Of a DNA stretch of 64,000 nucleotides, positions 15,758-24,044 are shown one piece after another. The DNA is from Chthonomonas sp. UBA1950 (GTDB taxonomy: Bacteria; Armatimonadota; Fimbriimonadia; Fimbriimonadales; Fimbriimonadaceae), in the NCBI GenBank assembly GCA_002336105.1, contig DDEQ01000020.1, positions 50,972 to 114,971 on the forward strand, written 5' to 3'. Both the position numbers and the translations under genes were made by a program. Position 1 is the stretch's first letter. The number at the start of each line of letters is the position of its first letter. The notes beneath the pieces were generated by a model. It worked only from the letters and a program-made list of their open reading frames with translations. It was not told the origin of the DNA and did no database searches.

Positions 15758-16855
15758 TTACTTCCTGAAGAAGCTCTTCAGAGTTACGGGATCAAGGACG
15801 ACCTTTCCGTTTTCGAGCTTTCGGCCGAGGCCAAACCCGTCGTCGTAGCCCCAAATCGCGTTCGGAAGTTTGAGCTCGTCGATGGCATTTCGCATTGCCG
15901 CAAACCAGTTCATTCTTGACTGAACTGGAGCTTGTGCTGGAAAGCTCCCAAACTCGCCGAGAACCACCGGAACCTTGTTCGCCTTTCCCCAATCAATTCC
16001 AATTTTGAGTCTGTTATAGAGATACCTTGCGTCGAACTTGTTCTTTCCGAAATCTCGAATCGTATCAGCAAATCTCGGTTCGTTCTTGGTAAGCGCGTCG
16101 GCAACGGCTTCTGGGCTACTAGGGAACGGCATCGACTTCAGCTTTCCGGGCCAATCGCCTAGCCATGTTGCCCCTTGGTGTGTGAAGAAGAACGGATCAT
16201 AGCAGTGATAGGTGTAAATCAAGTTCTTTTGAGGCAGCTTTTGCATCTTCGCTAGAGCATCTATTCCGCTCCAACTGGTTGGTGAAACCATGAGCGTGCG
16301 CTTGGGGTCAATCGCTCGTATCGCGTTGACCGTTTCGTTTTGAAGCTTGTACCAAGGCGAGCTATCTTTGGTGAAGACGGGTTCGTTGACTAATTCATAC
16401 ACTACTTTGTCGCGACTCAGTCCTTTGAATCTCTTGGCGACCGCTTGCCAAAAGGAGACAAATCCTGAATTGTCGTGATTCGGTTCATCTAGCTTGAGCT
16501 GCCCGTTATCATGGAGGTCGAGCACGACCAGAAATCCAGTGTTGTTCAGTTGCTTGATGGATTTCTCGAGGAAGTCCATGTTGGTCGAGATCGGTTTGCC
16601 AGCATCGTAAATGGCAGGCGGGGCGACACAAAGCCTGATCCATTTGACTTCAAGATTCTTCAGAGCATTGATATCTCCCGGAGTGAAGTAGTTCTCAAAC
16701 TGATTGGCGTCGTACTTCCCTTGGTAGCAATACCAACGAGTGACATTAACGCCACGCGTGAGCTTTTTGAGTATGGAATCGGGAACGTCACCAAGGCCGG
16801 CAAGAGCAGATGACGCGATGCAAACAAGGGAGAGGAGCGCTATGCTTCGTCGCAT
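15758..16855 (-). CDS. Secreted GH5-family glycoside hydrolase (cellulase/mannanase type)
   Basis: A 365-residue retaining endo-glycanase of clan GH-A. The signal peptide MRRSIALLSLVCIASSALA is followed by GVNVTRWYCYQG, VKWIRLCVAP and GFLVVLDLHDN. The acid/base is E158 in VVYELVNEP and the nucleophile is E301 in VPVVLGEFGSF. YTYHCYDPFFFTHQGA is the usual His/Tyr strand. Family and mechanism are clear, but substrate (beta-glucan, mannan or other) is not. It is divergent from the GntR/LacI regulator at 17021 and shares its promoter region, so it probably belongs to glycan locus 2. Confidence 0.93.
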   Translation of the reverse strand: MRRSIALLSLVCIASSALAGLGDVPDSILKKLTRGVNVTRWYCYQGKYDANQFENYFTPGDINALKNLEVKWIRLCVAPPAIYDAGKPISTNMDFLEKSIKQLNNTGFLVVLDLHDNGQLKLDEPNHDNSGFVSFWQAVAKRFKGLSRDKVVYELVNEPVFTKDSSPWYKLQNETVNAIRAIDPKRTLMVSPTSWSGIDALAKMQKLPQKNLIYTYHCYDPFFFTHQGATWLGDWPGKLKSMPFPSSPEAVADALTKNEPRFADTIRDFGKNKFDARYLYNRLKIGIDWGKANKVPVVLGEFGSFPAQAPVQSRMNWFAAMRNAIDELKLPNAIWGYDDGFGLGRKLENGKVVLDPVTLKSFFRK

Positions 16856-16965
16856 ATCGACAGTCTAGTCCGTTCAATGATGATTTTCTAGCACTCCTTA
16901 TGTTTTCAGAGACTAGAAAAAAGTAGAAAACCCTATTGCGATAAATAAAATTAGTGATACTATAA

Positions 16966-16993
16966 ATATAGCCAACTGATATAGCCAGTTGAT
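16966..16993. promoter_or_regulatory. Tandem repeat operator candidate upstream of regulator 2
   Basis: Two direct copies of ATATAGCCA(A/G)(C/T)TGAT lie at 16966-16980 and 16979-16993, agreeing at 13 of 15 positions with a 13-bp period. They also create an inverted repeat, CAACTG (16973-16978) and CAGTTG (16986-16991). They lie 27 bp before the regulator start and 110 bp from the GH5 start. The surrounding region is AT-rich. Confidence 0.55.
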
Positions 16994-17020
16994 TTTCAGA
17001 CAAATACGGTAGCTTAGGCA

Positions 17021-18160
17021 ATGTCGACTCAGCCGCAAGGAAACAACGCAAGACAGGCAGTAACACACGATCTCCGAGAAAAGATTCGGAGCGGGGTGTA
17101 TGGCCCTGGTTCGATGTTGCCGAGTCGACGAAACTTAGCTAAGCAGTATGGCGTTGCTCCTGGCACAGTCGAACAAGCGATTTCGAAATTGTTGGCCGAT
17201 GGATTACTCAACGTAGATAGTCGCCGGGGGACATTTGTGTCCCATGCGGCTGTTGTTCCAGGGGGATCTCGCACCCAGACTGTTGCTGGGCTTTTCTCGC
17301 ATATTGCGGAATCGCCTCAAAGCAATTATTTGGCTGGTTTCCGCTCCGCGCTTCAAGAAGAAGCGCACATGCTGATTTTCGACACGCAAGATGATCCTCG
17401 AATCGAACTCTCATTACTTGACCGTGTTGATGACTGGGACGGCTTTGTAGGATACATGACCGGTGCTGAACTCACATTGCCTCGGCTTTCAGCTCTGATA
17501 GCGGAAGGAAAGCCGATTGTCTTTGTAGACAGGTATCCCTATATTCCGCACGTCGATGCTGTCGTCACGGATTATTACGGCTCGACTTTCGCCGCAATGC
17601 AAGTTCTGTTTGAGCAAGGACACCAGAGAATCGCACTGTTTACGGAAAATGCGCTTGGTGTTTCGTCAATTCGCGAACTCAACTCTGCGTATCGGGATGC
17701 TCTCATTGGCATCGGTCAGAACCCAGACAAGTGGTTCCGCAGGTACCCGCAAGGAGTGGGTATGGACGAAGCGATTCGTGCACAACTTGTGCAGGACTCG
17801 CTAGCCGCGATGTTCAATGATTCGGAGCCTCCAACGGCGGCTCTTTGCTTATACGACGGCTACATGGGGGCAGTGCTAGATGGTTGCGATCGTTTGGGTA
17901 TCGACACTCCAGGACAATTACAACTCGTCAGTTACTGCGATCTACCTAACACGACACGTCGAATATCGAATTCAGTACACCGTATAGTCCAACGCGTTCG
18001 CGCGATGGGTGTTTTTGCCGCAGAAAGAATGGATGCAAAGTTAAAGGGGCAAGTCTTGGGGCCTACGATTACTCGCATGCCAGCAGACATGATTCTTGTC
18101 GGTCAGTCGCAACCAATGCCACTGATCGGACCTGTTCGACCCACAAAGGAATCCCTATGA
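17021..18160 (+). CDS. GntR-type regulator with LacI-like sensor (locus 2)
   Basis: 379 residues. The winged-helix GntR domain occupies about residues 10-75 (THDLREKIRSGVYGPGSML, SRRNLAKQYGVAPGTVEQAI, LNVDSRRGTFV). The rest is a sugar-binding-protein-like effector domain (DGFVGYMTG, PIVFVDRYPYIPHVDAVVTD, LFEQGHQRIALFTEN, AALCLYDGYMGAVLDGCDRLGI). Architecture is the same as the locus 1 regulator but with low overall identity, so the two probably sense different ligands. Its stop TGA overlaps the pseudopilin ATG (ATGA), so it heads the operon it probably controls. The divergent GH5 gene may share the operator. Confidence 0.93.
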   Translation: MSTQPQGNNARQAVTHDLREKIRSGVYGPGSMLPSRRNLAKQYGVAPGTVEQAISKLLADGLLNVDSRRGTFVSHAAVVPGGSRTQTVAGLFSHIAESPQSNYLAGFRSALQEEAHMLIFDTQDDPRIELSLLDRVDDWDGFVGYMTGAELTLPRLSALIAEGKPIVFVDRYPYIPHVDAVVTDYYGSTFAAMQVLFEQGHQRIALFTENALGVSSIRELNSAYRDALIGIGQNPDKWFRRYPQGVGMDEAIRAQLVQDSLAAMFNDSEPPTAALCLYDGYMGAVLDGCDRLGIDTPGQLQLVSYCDLPNTTRRISNSVHRIVQRVRAMGVFAAERMDAKLKGQVLGPTITRMPADMILVGQSQPMPLIGPVRPTKESL

Positions 18161-18978
18161 AGAACTTGGCAATGAAGCAAAGAGCCTTCACTCTCATTGA
18201 ACTACTCGTCGTAATCGCGATTATCGCAATTCTCGCTGCAATTCTATTTCCAGTCTTCGCGCAGGCCAAGCAAGCGGCTAAGAAAAGCTCTTGTCTGTCC
18301 AACACAAAGCAACTTGGAATTTCGCTTCAGATGTATTTGTCAGACTACGACGACACTTTTCCCGTCCCGAATAATGTTGCCGCCACTGCGGCAGGTGACG
18401 ACTACGGGAATGTCTATCGTGGAGCGCTGAACATCTCGAATCAAACTCAACTGGACTACGTGAAGCAGTACAGCATCTATGCTCAACTCAATCCGTATGT
18501 CAAGAATCTTCAGATTTGGGCTTGTCCGAGCGACTCTGGTGTTGCCGCTCCCGGTCCTGGTGGTGCATCTGTCGGAGGAGTTCTGAAAGGGCTTGATTCG
18601 AGTGCAATCGGTCAAAGATTCACCTCATTTGCCTACCGGTTCTTTATGCTCGCCCCGTTCACTCCGCAAGATCCAGGAGGAAGCCACCGAGGAAGCGCAT
18701 TCACTCTCAGCGAACTAGACAAATCTTCTCAAATATTCGTCTTCAACGAAATGTGGGTTTGGCATGACAACCGTCGAGAAGCTAAATCATGGCTGAGCTC
18801 GTGGACGGGTGACCTAAAGCTCGGATGGGTCAGTCAGGCTCAAATGAACTTCGCTTGGGCTGATGGCCATTCCAAAGCGTATGCCGTCGATCGAGCTTTG
18901 CTGAGAGCATCTTGGAATCCGGGTTCCGGATACGACTACAACTGGGTGAAGAACTCCGACGGTACGGACATCCCATGA
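18157..18978 (+). CDS. Type-IV-prepilin-like protein (DUF1559 / H-X9-DG type), locus 2
   Basis: A 273-residue pseudopilin beginning MKNLAMKQRA/FTLIELLVV. The residue before the cleavage site is Ala rather than Gly, a substitution prepilin peptidases of this group appear to tolerate because it recurs at 46217. The helix is followed by FAQAKQAAKKSSCLSNTKQLGISLQMYLSDYDDTFPVP, a pilin-like body, and the C-terminal signature MNFAWADGHSKAYAVD. It is translationally coupled at both ends: ATGA with the regulator upstream and ATGA with the lipoprotein downstream. Confidence 0.93.
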   Translation: MKNLAMKQRAFTLIELLVVIAIIAILAAILFPVFAQAKQAAKKSSCLSNTKQLGISLQMYLSDYDDTFPVPNNVAATAAGDDYGNVYRGALNISNQTQLDYVKQYSIYAQLNPYVKNLQIWACPSDSGVAAPGPGGASVGGVLKGLDSSAIGQRFTSFAYRFFMLAPFTPQDPGGSHRGSAFTLSELDKSSQIFVFNEMWVWHDNRREAKSWLSSWTGDLKLGWVSQAQMNFAWADGHSKAYAVDRALLRASWNPGSGYDYNWVKNSDGTDIP

Positions 18979-19130
18979 GAAAGGTTGTTTGGTTCGCGAT
19001 AATGAGCGCATTGATGTTGTGCGGCTGCTCGACATCGGGCGAGAAGGGAGCCAGTCCCACACAGGTTGATCAGTTGATTCAGCAAAACAATTCGAAGGCG
19101 CCTAACGCAACCGAGGGAACCAATCGTTGA
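18975..19130 (+). CDS. Small lipoprotein partnered with pseudopilin (locus 2)
   Basis: 51 residues: a short signal sequence MRKVVWFAIMSALMLCGC with lipobox cysteine C18, then a polar low-complexity tail (STSGEKGASPTQVDQLIQQ, rich in N, S, T and G). ATG 18975 overlaps the pseudopilin stop and its own stop overlaps the next gene's TTG start. It is the locus 2 counterpart of the lipoproteins at 4463 and 45076. Possible roles are a surface anchor, spacer or pilotin-like helper, all unproven. Confidence 0.85.
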   Translation: MRKVVWFAIMSALMLCGCSTSGEKGASPTQVDQLIQQNNSKAPNATEGTNR

Positions 19131-20368
19131 CCGCTTTGCTCGCATGCATGGTAATCGCTACCAACCCAACCACGTTAGCGAACATAGGTCGGTGTGGAAT
19201 CACCGACCCCCATGCCTACTATCAGGACTCTCCTGAGAAAATAGCAAAGCGGTTCGAACTGTATCAGGAACTCGGCGTTGATACTCTCAGAGTTGAAATG
19301 AGTTGGCGCGACTTCCTCAGTGACGAAGACGGCGAATGGTCCGACAAAAGCCTTCGGTTTTATTTAAATGAGGTTCGAAAGACGAAATTTCGGGTCAAGT
19401 TCATCGTCGGCACGATCATGGCTCCCCCGGCAAAGTTTCTAGATCGAGTCCCAGCGGCAAGAATTGTCAACGAGGATGGGGTTTTCAGTCGAAACACGGT
19501 CAGCTATTGGTATTCGGGGCTGAAAGCACTGATGCTCAAAGAAAGCAAGCGGCAGTTTGACTACTTAAGAACAACTGGTTTGCTTGCAAGGACTGACTAC
19601 GTTGTCGCTGACTTCGGCCCTGCCGGAGAACCTATTTATCCAGCTGCCTGGACGATGGGTGGAATGGTTGACAGGGAGACATTTTGGTGTTATGGAGATA
19701 ATGCCAAGAAGGACTTCCGGCAAAAGATGATCGCGAGATACCGCACGATCTCGAAGGCGAACTCAGCTTGGAAGACCACTTTTGGCTCATGGTCTGAGGT
19801 GACTGTTCCCAAGCCAGGAACTACGCCTGGACAGCAATGGGAGGATGTGCTCAAATGGTATCGAGATACAAAAAGAGCTTTCATCTCAAGTCAAATTGAA
19901 TTATTCAAAGGTCTGGTACACGAGTACACGAACGACCGGGTCAAGGTTTTGGTGTATATCCCGGGGTCTGATATTCGTGATGAAGAGTGGAAGGAAGCCA
20001 TTAAGACCGGGGCAGGAAGCGTTTCTATCAGGTTGATGTGCGATTCTCGTTGGCTGATTGATACTGCTGTCAGTAAAGGTTGTGTCCTTCAGTACACCGG
20101 TGTAGATAACCGACCAGAGGTGGAATTTTTGCGAAGCTATCTCGACAAATCTGGACACTCTGATTATCCAATTTGGGGCGAGAACGCAGGCGATCCTGGT
20201 CCTGCAAACGATCCGGTAAGTCTAGCTACGACCGTTGTCAACAATCGGCTGATCGGCCTCGATTACACTCACTCGCACTTTATTTTCGAGAAAGATGGTC
20301 TCACTCCGAATCCAAGATTTGATGTGCTTCGAGCCGCCTACAAAATTCTGAAGAAGGTTCGCAATTGA
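19127..20368 (+). CDS. TIM-barrel glycoside hydrolase, GH14/GH42-like
   Basis: 413 residues from TTG 19127, which overlaps the preceding stop (TTGA). ATG 19148 is an alternative. After a short hydrophobic start come barrel strands: GITDPHAYYQ, YQELGVDTLRVEMSWRDFL, FRVKFIVGTIMAPPAKFLDR, then YVVADFGPAGEPIYPAAW, with E168 the likely catalytic acid. The GPAGE-x-x-YP motif closely recalls the catalytic strand of GH14 beta-amylases, while the layout also fits GH42-like enzymes. A later PIWGENAGDPG may supply the second carboxylate. Substrate is unknown. It is the fourth gene of the coupled operon. Confidence 0.75.
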   Translation: MTALLACMVIATNPTTLANIGRCGITDPHAYYQDSPEKIAKRFELYQELGVDTLRVEMSWRDFLSDEDGEWSDKSLRFYLNEVRKTKFRVKFIVGTIMAPPAKFLDRVPAARIVNEDGVFSRNTVSYWYSGLKALMLKESKRQFDYLRTTGLLARTDYVVADFGPAGEPIYPAAWTMGGMVDRETFWCYGDNAKKDFRQKMIARYRTISKANSAWKTTFGSWSEVTVPKPGTTPGQQWEDVLKWYRDTKRAFISSQIELFKGLVHEYTNDRVKVLVYIPGSDIRDEEWKEAIKTGAGSVSIRLMCDSRWLIDTAVSKGCVLQYTGVDNRPEVEFLRSYLDKSGHSDYPIWGENAGDPGPANDPVSLATTVVNNRLIGLDYTHSHFIFEKDGLTPNPRFDVLRAAYKILKKVRN

Positions 20369-21558
20369 TGATTTGTCCTCTGATTCTAAGTATGGGATTG
20401 CCGTTGATTCCGACAATGGACGTCACGATCACGCAATATGGGGCGAGTCCTGCCTCGACAAACCTAAACACAGTTCCTATCCAGCGGGCAATTGATGATT
20501 GCGCCGCAAAAGGTGGGGGAATCGTTAGAGTTCCTGCAGGCACGTTTGTGACTGGAGGTCTCCAATTGCGAAGTCATGTGAACTTGCGACTCGAAGAGGG
20601 GGCCATTCTGAAGGGAAGTGACGACTGCAAGGACTATGGTGGAAAGTTGGATTGGTCAGATGCTCTACTAAAAGGTATTGACCTGGTTGATGTTGAGTTG
20701 AGCGGACCGGGGACTCTGGACGGCTCAGACTGCCGCAACCCAAATGGAGAAGAGGGATTTCGCGGACCACACGCAGTTTGGCTGGAGCGTTGCAAGTCCG
20801 TTCGAATCAAGGGAATAAAGGTGATGCGATCGGCAAATTGGGCGTTCAACTGCAATTTTTGCTCGGACGTGCAGGTCGTTGGGCTGTCCGTTCGCGCGGG
20901 ACACGATGGTTTCGATGCTTCGAACTGCAAAGATTTTCGCTTCGAAAAGTGTGATTTCAGAACTGGGGATGACTGTATCGCTGGAGCGAGTAACAATCGA
21001 TTCGTTTTCGACCAATGCTACTTCAATAGCTCTTGCAATGCTTTCAGATTCTCCTGCATTGACCTAAATGTTCGAAGATCCAAGATTAAGGGACCGGGAG
21101 AATTCGCACACAAGATAAGCGGTCGAACTAATATGGAAAACGCATTCATCCACTTTTCGCCGAGGGATCGCGGATTCAACAGCTCAGTTCCGCACTCAGC
21201 AAAGTGGCTGATTGAAGATTGCGAAATTGACGGAGCGGACTGCCTCTATAACTACAACTTTAGAGACCCTTCGTGGCAGACTGGACAACCGGTTGCAGAG
21301 GTGACTTTCAAACGAATCGTTGCGACAAATATTAGGGAAGGGTTCAAAGTCGTCGGCGATAAAGACAGACAGTTTCAAATGACCTTGGAGGATCTGAACC
21401 TCACCTTACGGACTGGAATTGCTGAAACACCATTTGTATCTGTGGACACCTTTGATTGGGTGAGGATTTCGCGTTCTCGGTACAAGTCTGCAGGCTCAGG
21501 ACCGTTAGAAGTGTTTAAGAACGGCAACAAGGTGAGTTCTGACACTAAGATTCAGTAG
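20368..21558 (+). CDS. Right-handed beta-helix protein, GH28 polygalacturonase-like
   Basis: 396 residues. ATG 20368 overlaps the preceding stop (TGATG), and a TTG just before it is less likely. The N-terminal VTITQYGASPASTNLNTVPIQRAIDDCAAKGGG and VRVPAGTFVTGGLQLRSHVNLRLEEGA are classic GH28 features. The helix follows with ELSGPGTLDG, NWAFNCNFCSDVQV and the acidic pair TGDDCIAGA. The canonical GHG and RIK motifs are not evident (SSCNAFRFSC stands in the expected place), so it may act on another uronate or hexose polymer. It is the last gene of the locus 2 chain. Confidence 0.8.
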   Translation: MICPLILSMGLPLIPTMDVTITQYGASPASTNLNTVPIQRAIDDCAAKGGGIVRVPAGTFVTGGLQLRSHVNLRLEEGAILKGSDDCKDYGGKLDWSDALLKGIDLVDVELSGPGTLDGSDCRNPNGEEGFRGPHAVWLERCKSVRIKGIKVMRSANWAFNCNFCSDVQVVGLSVRAGHDGFDASNCKDFRFEKCDFRTGDDCIAGASNNRFVFDQCYFNSSCNAFRFSCIDLNVRRSKIKGPGEFAHKISGRTNMENAFIHFSPRDRGFNSSVPHSAKWLIEDCEIDGADCLYNYNFRDPSWQTGQPVAEVTFKRIVATNIREGFKVVGDKDRQFQMTLEDLNLTLRTGIAETPFVSVDTFDWVRISRSRYKSAGSGPLEVFKNGNKVSSDTKIQ

Positions 21559-21559
21559 G

Positions 21560-23029
21560 TCAAATCTGAGCGAGGTCGGAGTAGGTATCAAATGGATCGC
21601 TCATATCAAGGAAGCTCTCTCGGTCGAGTGCCGCTCCGCTCCATTCGAATATGTAAAACCGAGGATTCTTTTTAGCAAGAACTTTCTCGACTAGCATTCC
21701 CCGTCCTTTGGCTCGCGTATTCTGAGGTGGGTCGGTCATCGCCATCGTGATGTCGAGGTCCGAGACGATCCGTAGCGTCTTTCCCATCTCCTGATAAGCG
21801 TAAAAGAGGCTTTTGCTTGGGTTGATGTTGTGATATTCAAGGTCAACTGAATGCAAGGCATCGTCGCCCCAATCGAGACCTTCTTCGGTCATGTACTGCT
21901 CCAGAATGTAGCGTTTCGCCACCCAATCGATGCGGTCCCCCATCGACATCGGGTCGGATTCTAAGCCGTTGAGAACCGACTCCCAGTTGTCCAAAATCCA
22001 GTCATTCTGTTTGGATTCTCCGCGATAGACCTGAGCGAGTTTCAGATATTCCCGTTGAAGGTCGACGGCGCTCATGTGAACGCCATTAACTAACTCGATT
22101 GGCCATTTGAGAGACTCATCGCGAGAGACTCTTTGCATTTCGCCAATGGGGTCGTGCATTGCCAGGCTCTCAGGAACTCGCGATTCTTCTAGCAGCCGAA
22201 GCACGAGGCACGTCGTTCCCACTTTTAACGCGTAAGCGAACTCGTTTTGGTTGCTCTCGCCAAACAGCATATGCAACCGCGTCATGCCGTCATAACTGTA
22301 CATTTGATCCCACTTCGGGTTGATGAGCGCTCGGTTGAAGCGGACTCTCGAAGCAACGGGCTTCAGAATATGGTCAGCGCGTTGGCTCAGCTGAAACTTC
22401 ACCGAGTCATCGGGAATGACGTCGTAGATGTGCGAAACCCAGATGTAGTCGACCGGGCGCTCCATCATGTCCTGATAGCTGGGGCGAAATATGCGGTCGG
22501 TCAGGATGTGTCCACCGACTCGCCCAACGCCAGCGAAGATTTGGCGTGTGACCAAGAACGGGTAGAGCATGTGAACAGAGTTGTTCAGAATGTCGTCGTC
22601 TGCCTTAACGAGATAGTTCTCGTGGCACCCAAATGTGTGCCCACCAAAGTGATCGACGGAGTTGTTGTAGATGTCGATATCGTTATCATGATCGAGTTCT
22701 TTTAACGCGCGAACAATTTGCCGCTGACCAGCGCGGTCATTCGCGATCAAATCAGCGAGGTCGCGGCATTCGGCGGTTGCGTACTCAAGGTGCGAGCCGA
22801 CGGCGTCGATATAGAGCCGGGCGCCATTCATGAGGAATCCGCCGCTGCGGGCGGGCTCAAATACGTCGTCGCGAGCGTGTAGATCAATCGCTCCGAGCCT
22901 CGCCTGTGTGAACAGATATTCCTTGATCACTTCGACGGCGTCTTCAGGATCGCCGAGCGTTTCATCGGCTACCAGGCAGCCAAACTCCGTCTCGACGCCA
23001 AAGATTCGTTCACCTGGTAAGCGCGACAT
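21560..23029 (-). CDS. PafA/Dop-family enzyme (Pup/UBact ligase or depupylase)
   Basis: 489 residues, glutamine-synthetase-like fold. In the actinobacterial pathway PafA attaches the small modifier Pup to lysines and Dop deamidates or removes it. Motifs: RIFGVETEFGCLV, FLMNGARLYIDAVGSHLEYATAECRDL, FGCHENYLV, LVTRQIFAGVGRVGG, FQLSQRADHI, RLHMLFGESNQNEFAYALKVGT and PPQNTRAKGRGM. The Y-I-D/VGSH and YATAEC forms resemble PafA more than Dop. It carries about 30 extra residues (HILTDRIFRPSYQDMM... region, about 170-200) compared with PafA as I recall it. Pup-like proteins (UBact) and proteasomes are reported in Armatimonadetes. No modifier, ATPase or proteasome gene lies in this window. It is downstream of the cyclophilin with a 15-nt gap. 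Confidence 0.88.
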   Translation of the reverse strand: MSRLPGERIFGVETEFGCLVADETLGDPEDAVEVIKEYLFTQARLGAIDLHARDDVFEPARSGGFLMNGARLYIDAVGSHLEYATAECRDLADLIANDRAGQRQIVRALKELDHDNDIDIYNNSVDHFGGHTFGCHENYLVKADDDILNNSVHMLYPFLVTRQIFAGVGRVGGHILTDRIFRPSYQDMMERPVDYIWVSHIYDVIPDDSVKFQLSQRADHILKPVASRVRFNRALINPKWDQMYSYDGMTRLHMLFGESNQNEFAYALKVGTTCLVLRLLEESRVPESLAMHDPIGEMQRVSRDESLKWPIELVNGVHMSAVDLQREYLKLAQVYRGESKQNDWILDNWESVLNGLESDPMSMGDRIDWVAKRYILEQYMTEEGLDWGDDALHSVDLEYHNINPSKSLFYAYQEMGKTLRIVSDLDITMAMTDPPQNTRAKGRGMLVEKVLAKKNPRFYIFEWSGAALDRESFLDMSDPFDTYSDLAQI

Positions 23030-23044
23030 ATGGTCAATACTACG

Positions 23045-23977
23045 TCAAGGACGCTTGACTGGTTTGGGGCCATCGCCATACGGCGCGGCATCTACTAACT
23101 TTGCCGACTTGATGACCGGCGGGTGATCTGGGCGATCATCTTTTCCGACCTTCACCGCCGCGATTTTGAGGATGGTATCGGCTCCCGAGATGGTTTCACC
23201 GAATGAGGCATATTTGCCGTCGAGGCGCGCAGTTCCTTCTCGGCTGAGGCACACGAAAATTTGACATCCGTTCGTGTTTGGGTCGGTGGATCGAGCGATG
23301 GAAACGACGCCAAAGTCGTGGGGAAGTGGACTGTTCTCAAGCGGATAGGCAAATCCAGGTCCACCACTTCCGGTACCCGTCGGATCGCCACCCTGAATGA
23401 CAAAGGGGTTTCCGCGCGCCAAAGCAACTACTCGGTGCCAAATCACATCGGTATAAAAGCCGCCCTTTACGAGTTGCATGATGTTCCAAGTCGTGTTAGG
23501 CGCACAGTCTGGGCGCATCCGAAATCGGATTTTGCCGAGTGTTGTATCGAGCAAAATGTCTTGATCGACCCAAGCTCGAATGCCCGCATAGGCTTGGTCT
23601 TCATCGGCTTCAAACTCCACCGTCTTTCCGTCTGCCGCCAGTTTGGAGATGGCCGGGTTCGTCATCGGCTGAAGCACAAGAGCCGGGCCAACCTTTTTGT
23701 TTTTTACCACCAACTGCGCGTACACGAGCTTTGGCTTTTTGGCCGTCCACAGCTCGGGGAATAGTTGCGATAAATCAACTTTGCCCGCCTTGACTGGTGC
23801 CTTCGAAACGATTTCGGCACTCACCGGCGCAAGCAAACGAATTTCCGCATCGCCACCGCCAGCTTTTACGTTCACCCAAAAGGCGCGTCCGACACCGTTA
23901 TAAGGTTTTGTCGGGCTGATCTGACCATGCGATAATGTGGCAAGAACCGTAAATATGCCGATCATTGCGGGCTTCAT
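23045..23977 (-). CDS. Secreted cyclophilin-type peptidyl-prolyl isomerase
   Basis: 310 residues. ATG 23977 begins a signal peptide (MKPAMIGIFTVLATLSHG), and an in-frame GTG 23992 is less likely. An N-terminal all-beta region of unknown type (about 20-140) precedes the cyclophilin domain. That domain is seen in DTTLGKIRFRMRPDCAPNT, GFYTDVIWHRVV, FVIQGGDPTGTGSGGPGF, VSIARSTDPNTNGCQIFVCL and LDGKYASFGETISGAD. It should catalyse proline isomerisation during folding outside the cytoplasm. It is upstream of the PafA/Dop gene in the same orientation, probably one transcript. Confidence 0.9.
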   Translation of the reverse strand: MKPAMIGIFTVLATLSHGQISPTKPYNGVGRAFWVNVKAGGGDAEIRLLAPVSAEIVSKAPVKAGKVDLSQLFPELWTAKKPKLVYAQLVVKNKKVGPALVLQPMTNPAISKLAADGKTVEFEADEDQAYAGIRAWVDQDILLDTTLGKIRFRMRPDCAPNTTWNIMQLVKGGFYTDVIWHRVVALARGNPFVIQGGDPTGTGSGGPGFAYPLENSPLPHDFGVVSIARSTDPNTNGCQIFVCLSREGTARLDGKYASFGETISGADTILKIAAVKVGKDDRPDHPPVIKSAKLVDAAPYGDGPKPVKRP

Positions 23978-24044
23978 GTAATGATTATGCACTTAGGAAC
24001 CGCATTCGCGGTTTACTCGTCTAGAGCTTGTTAAGGACCCATTC

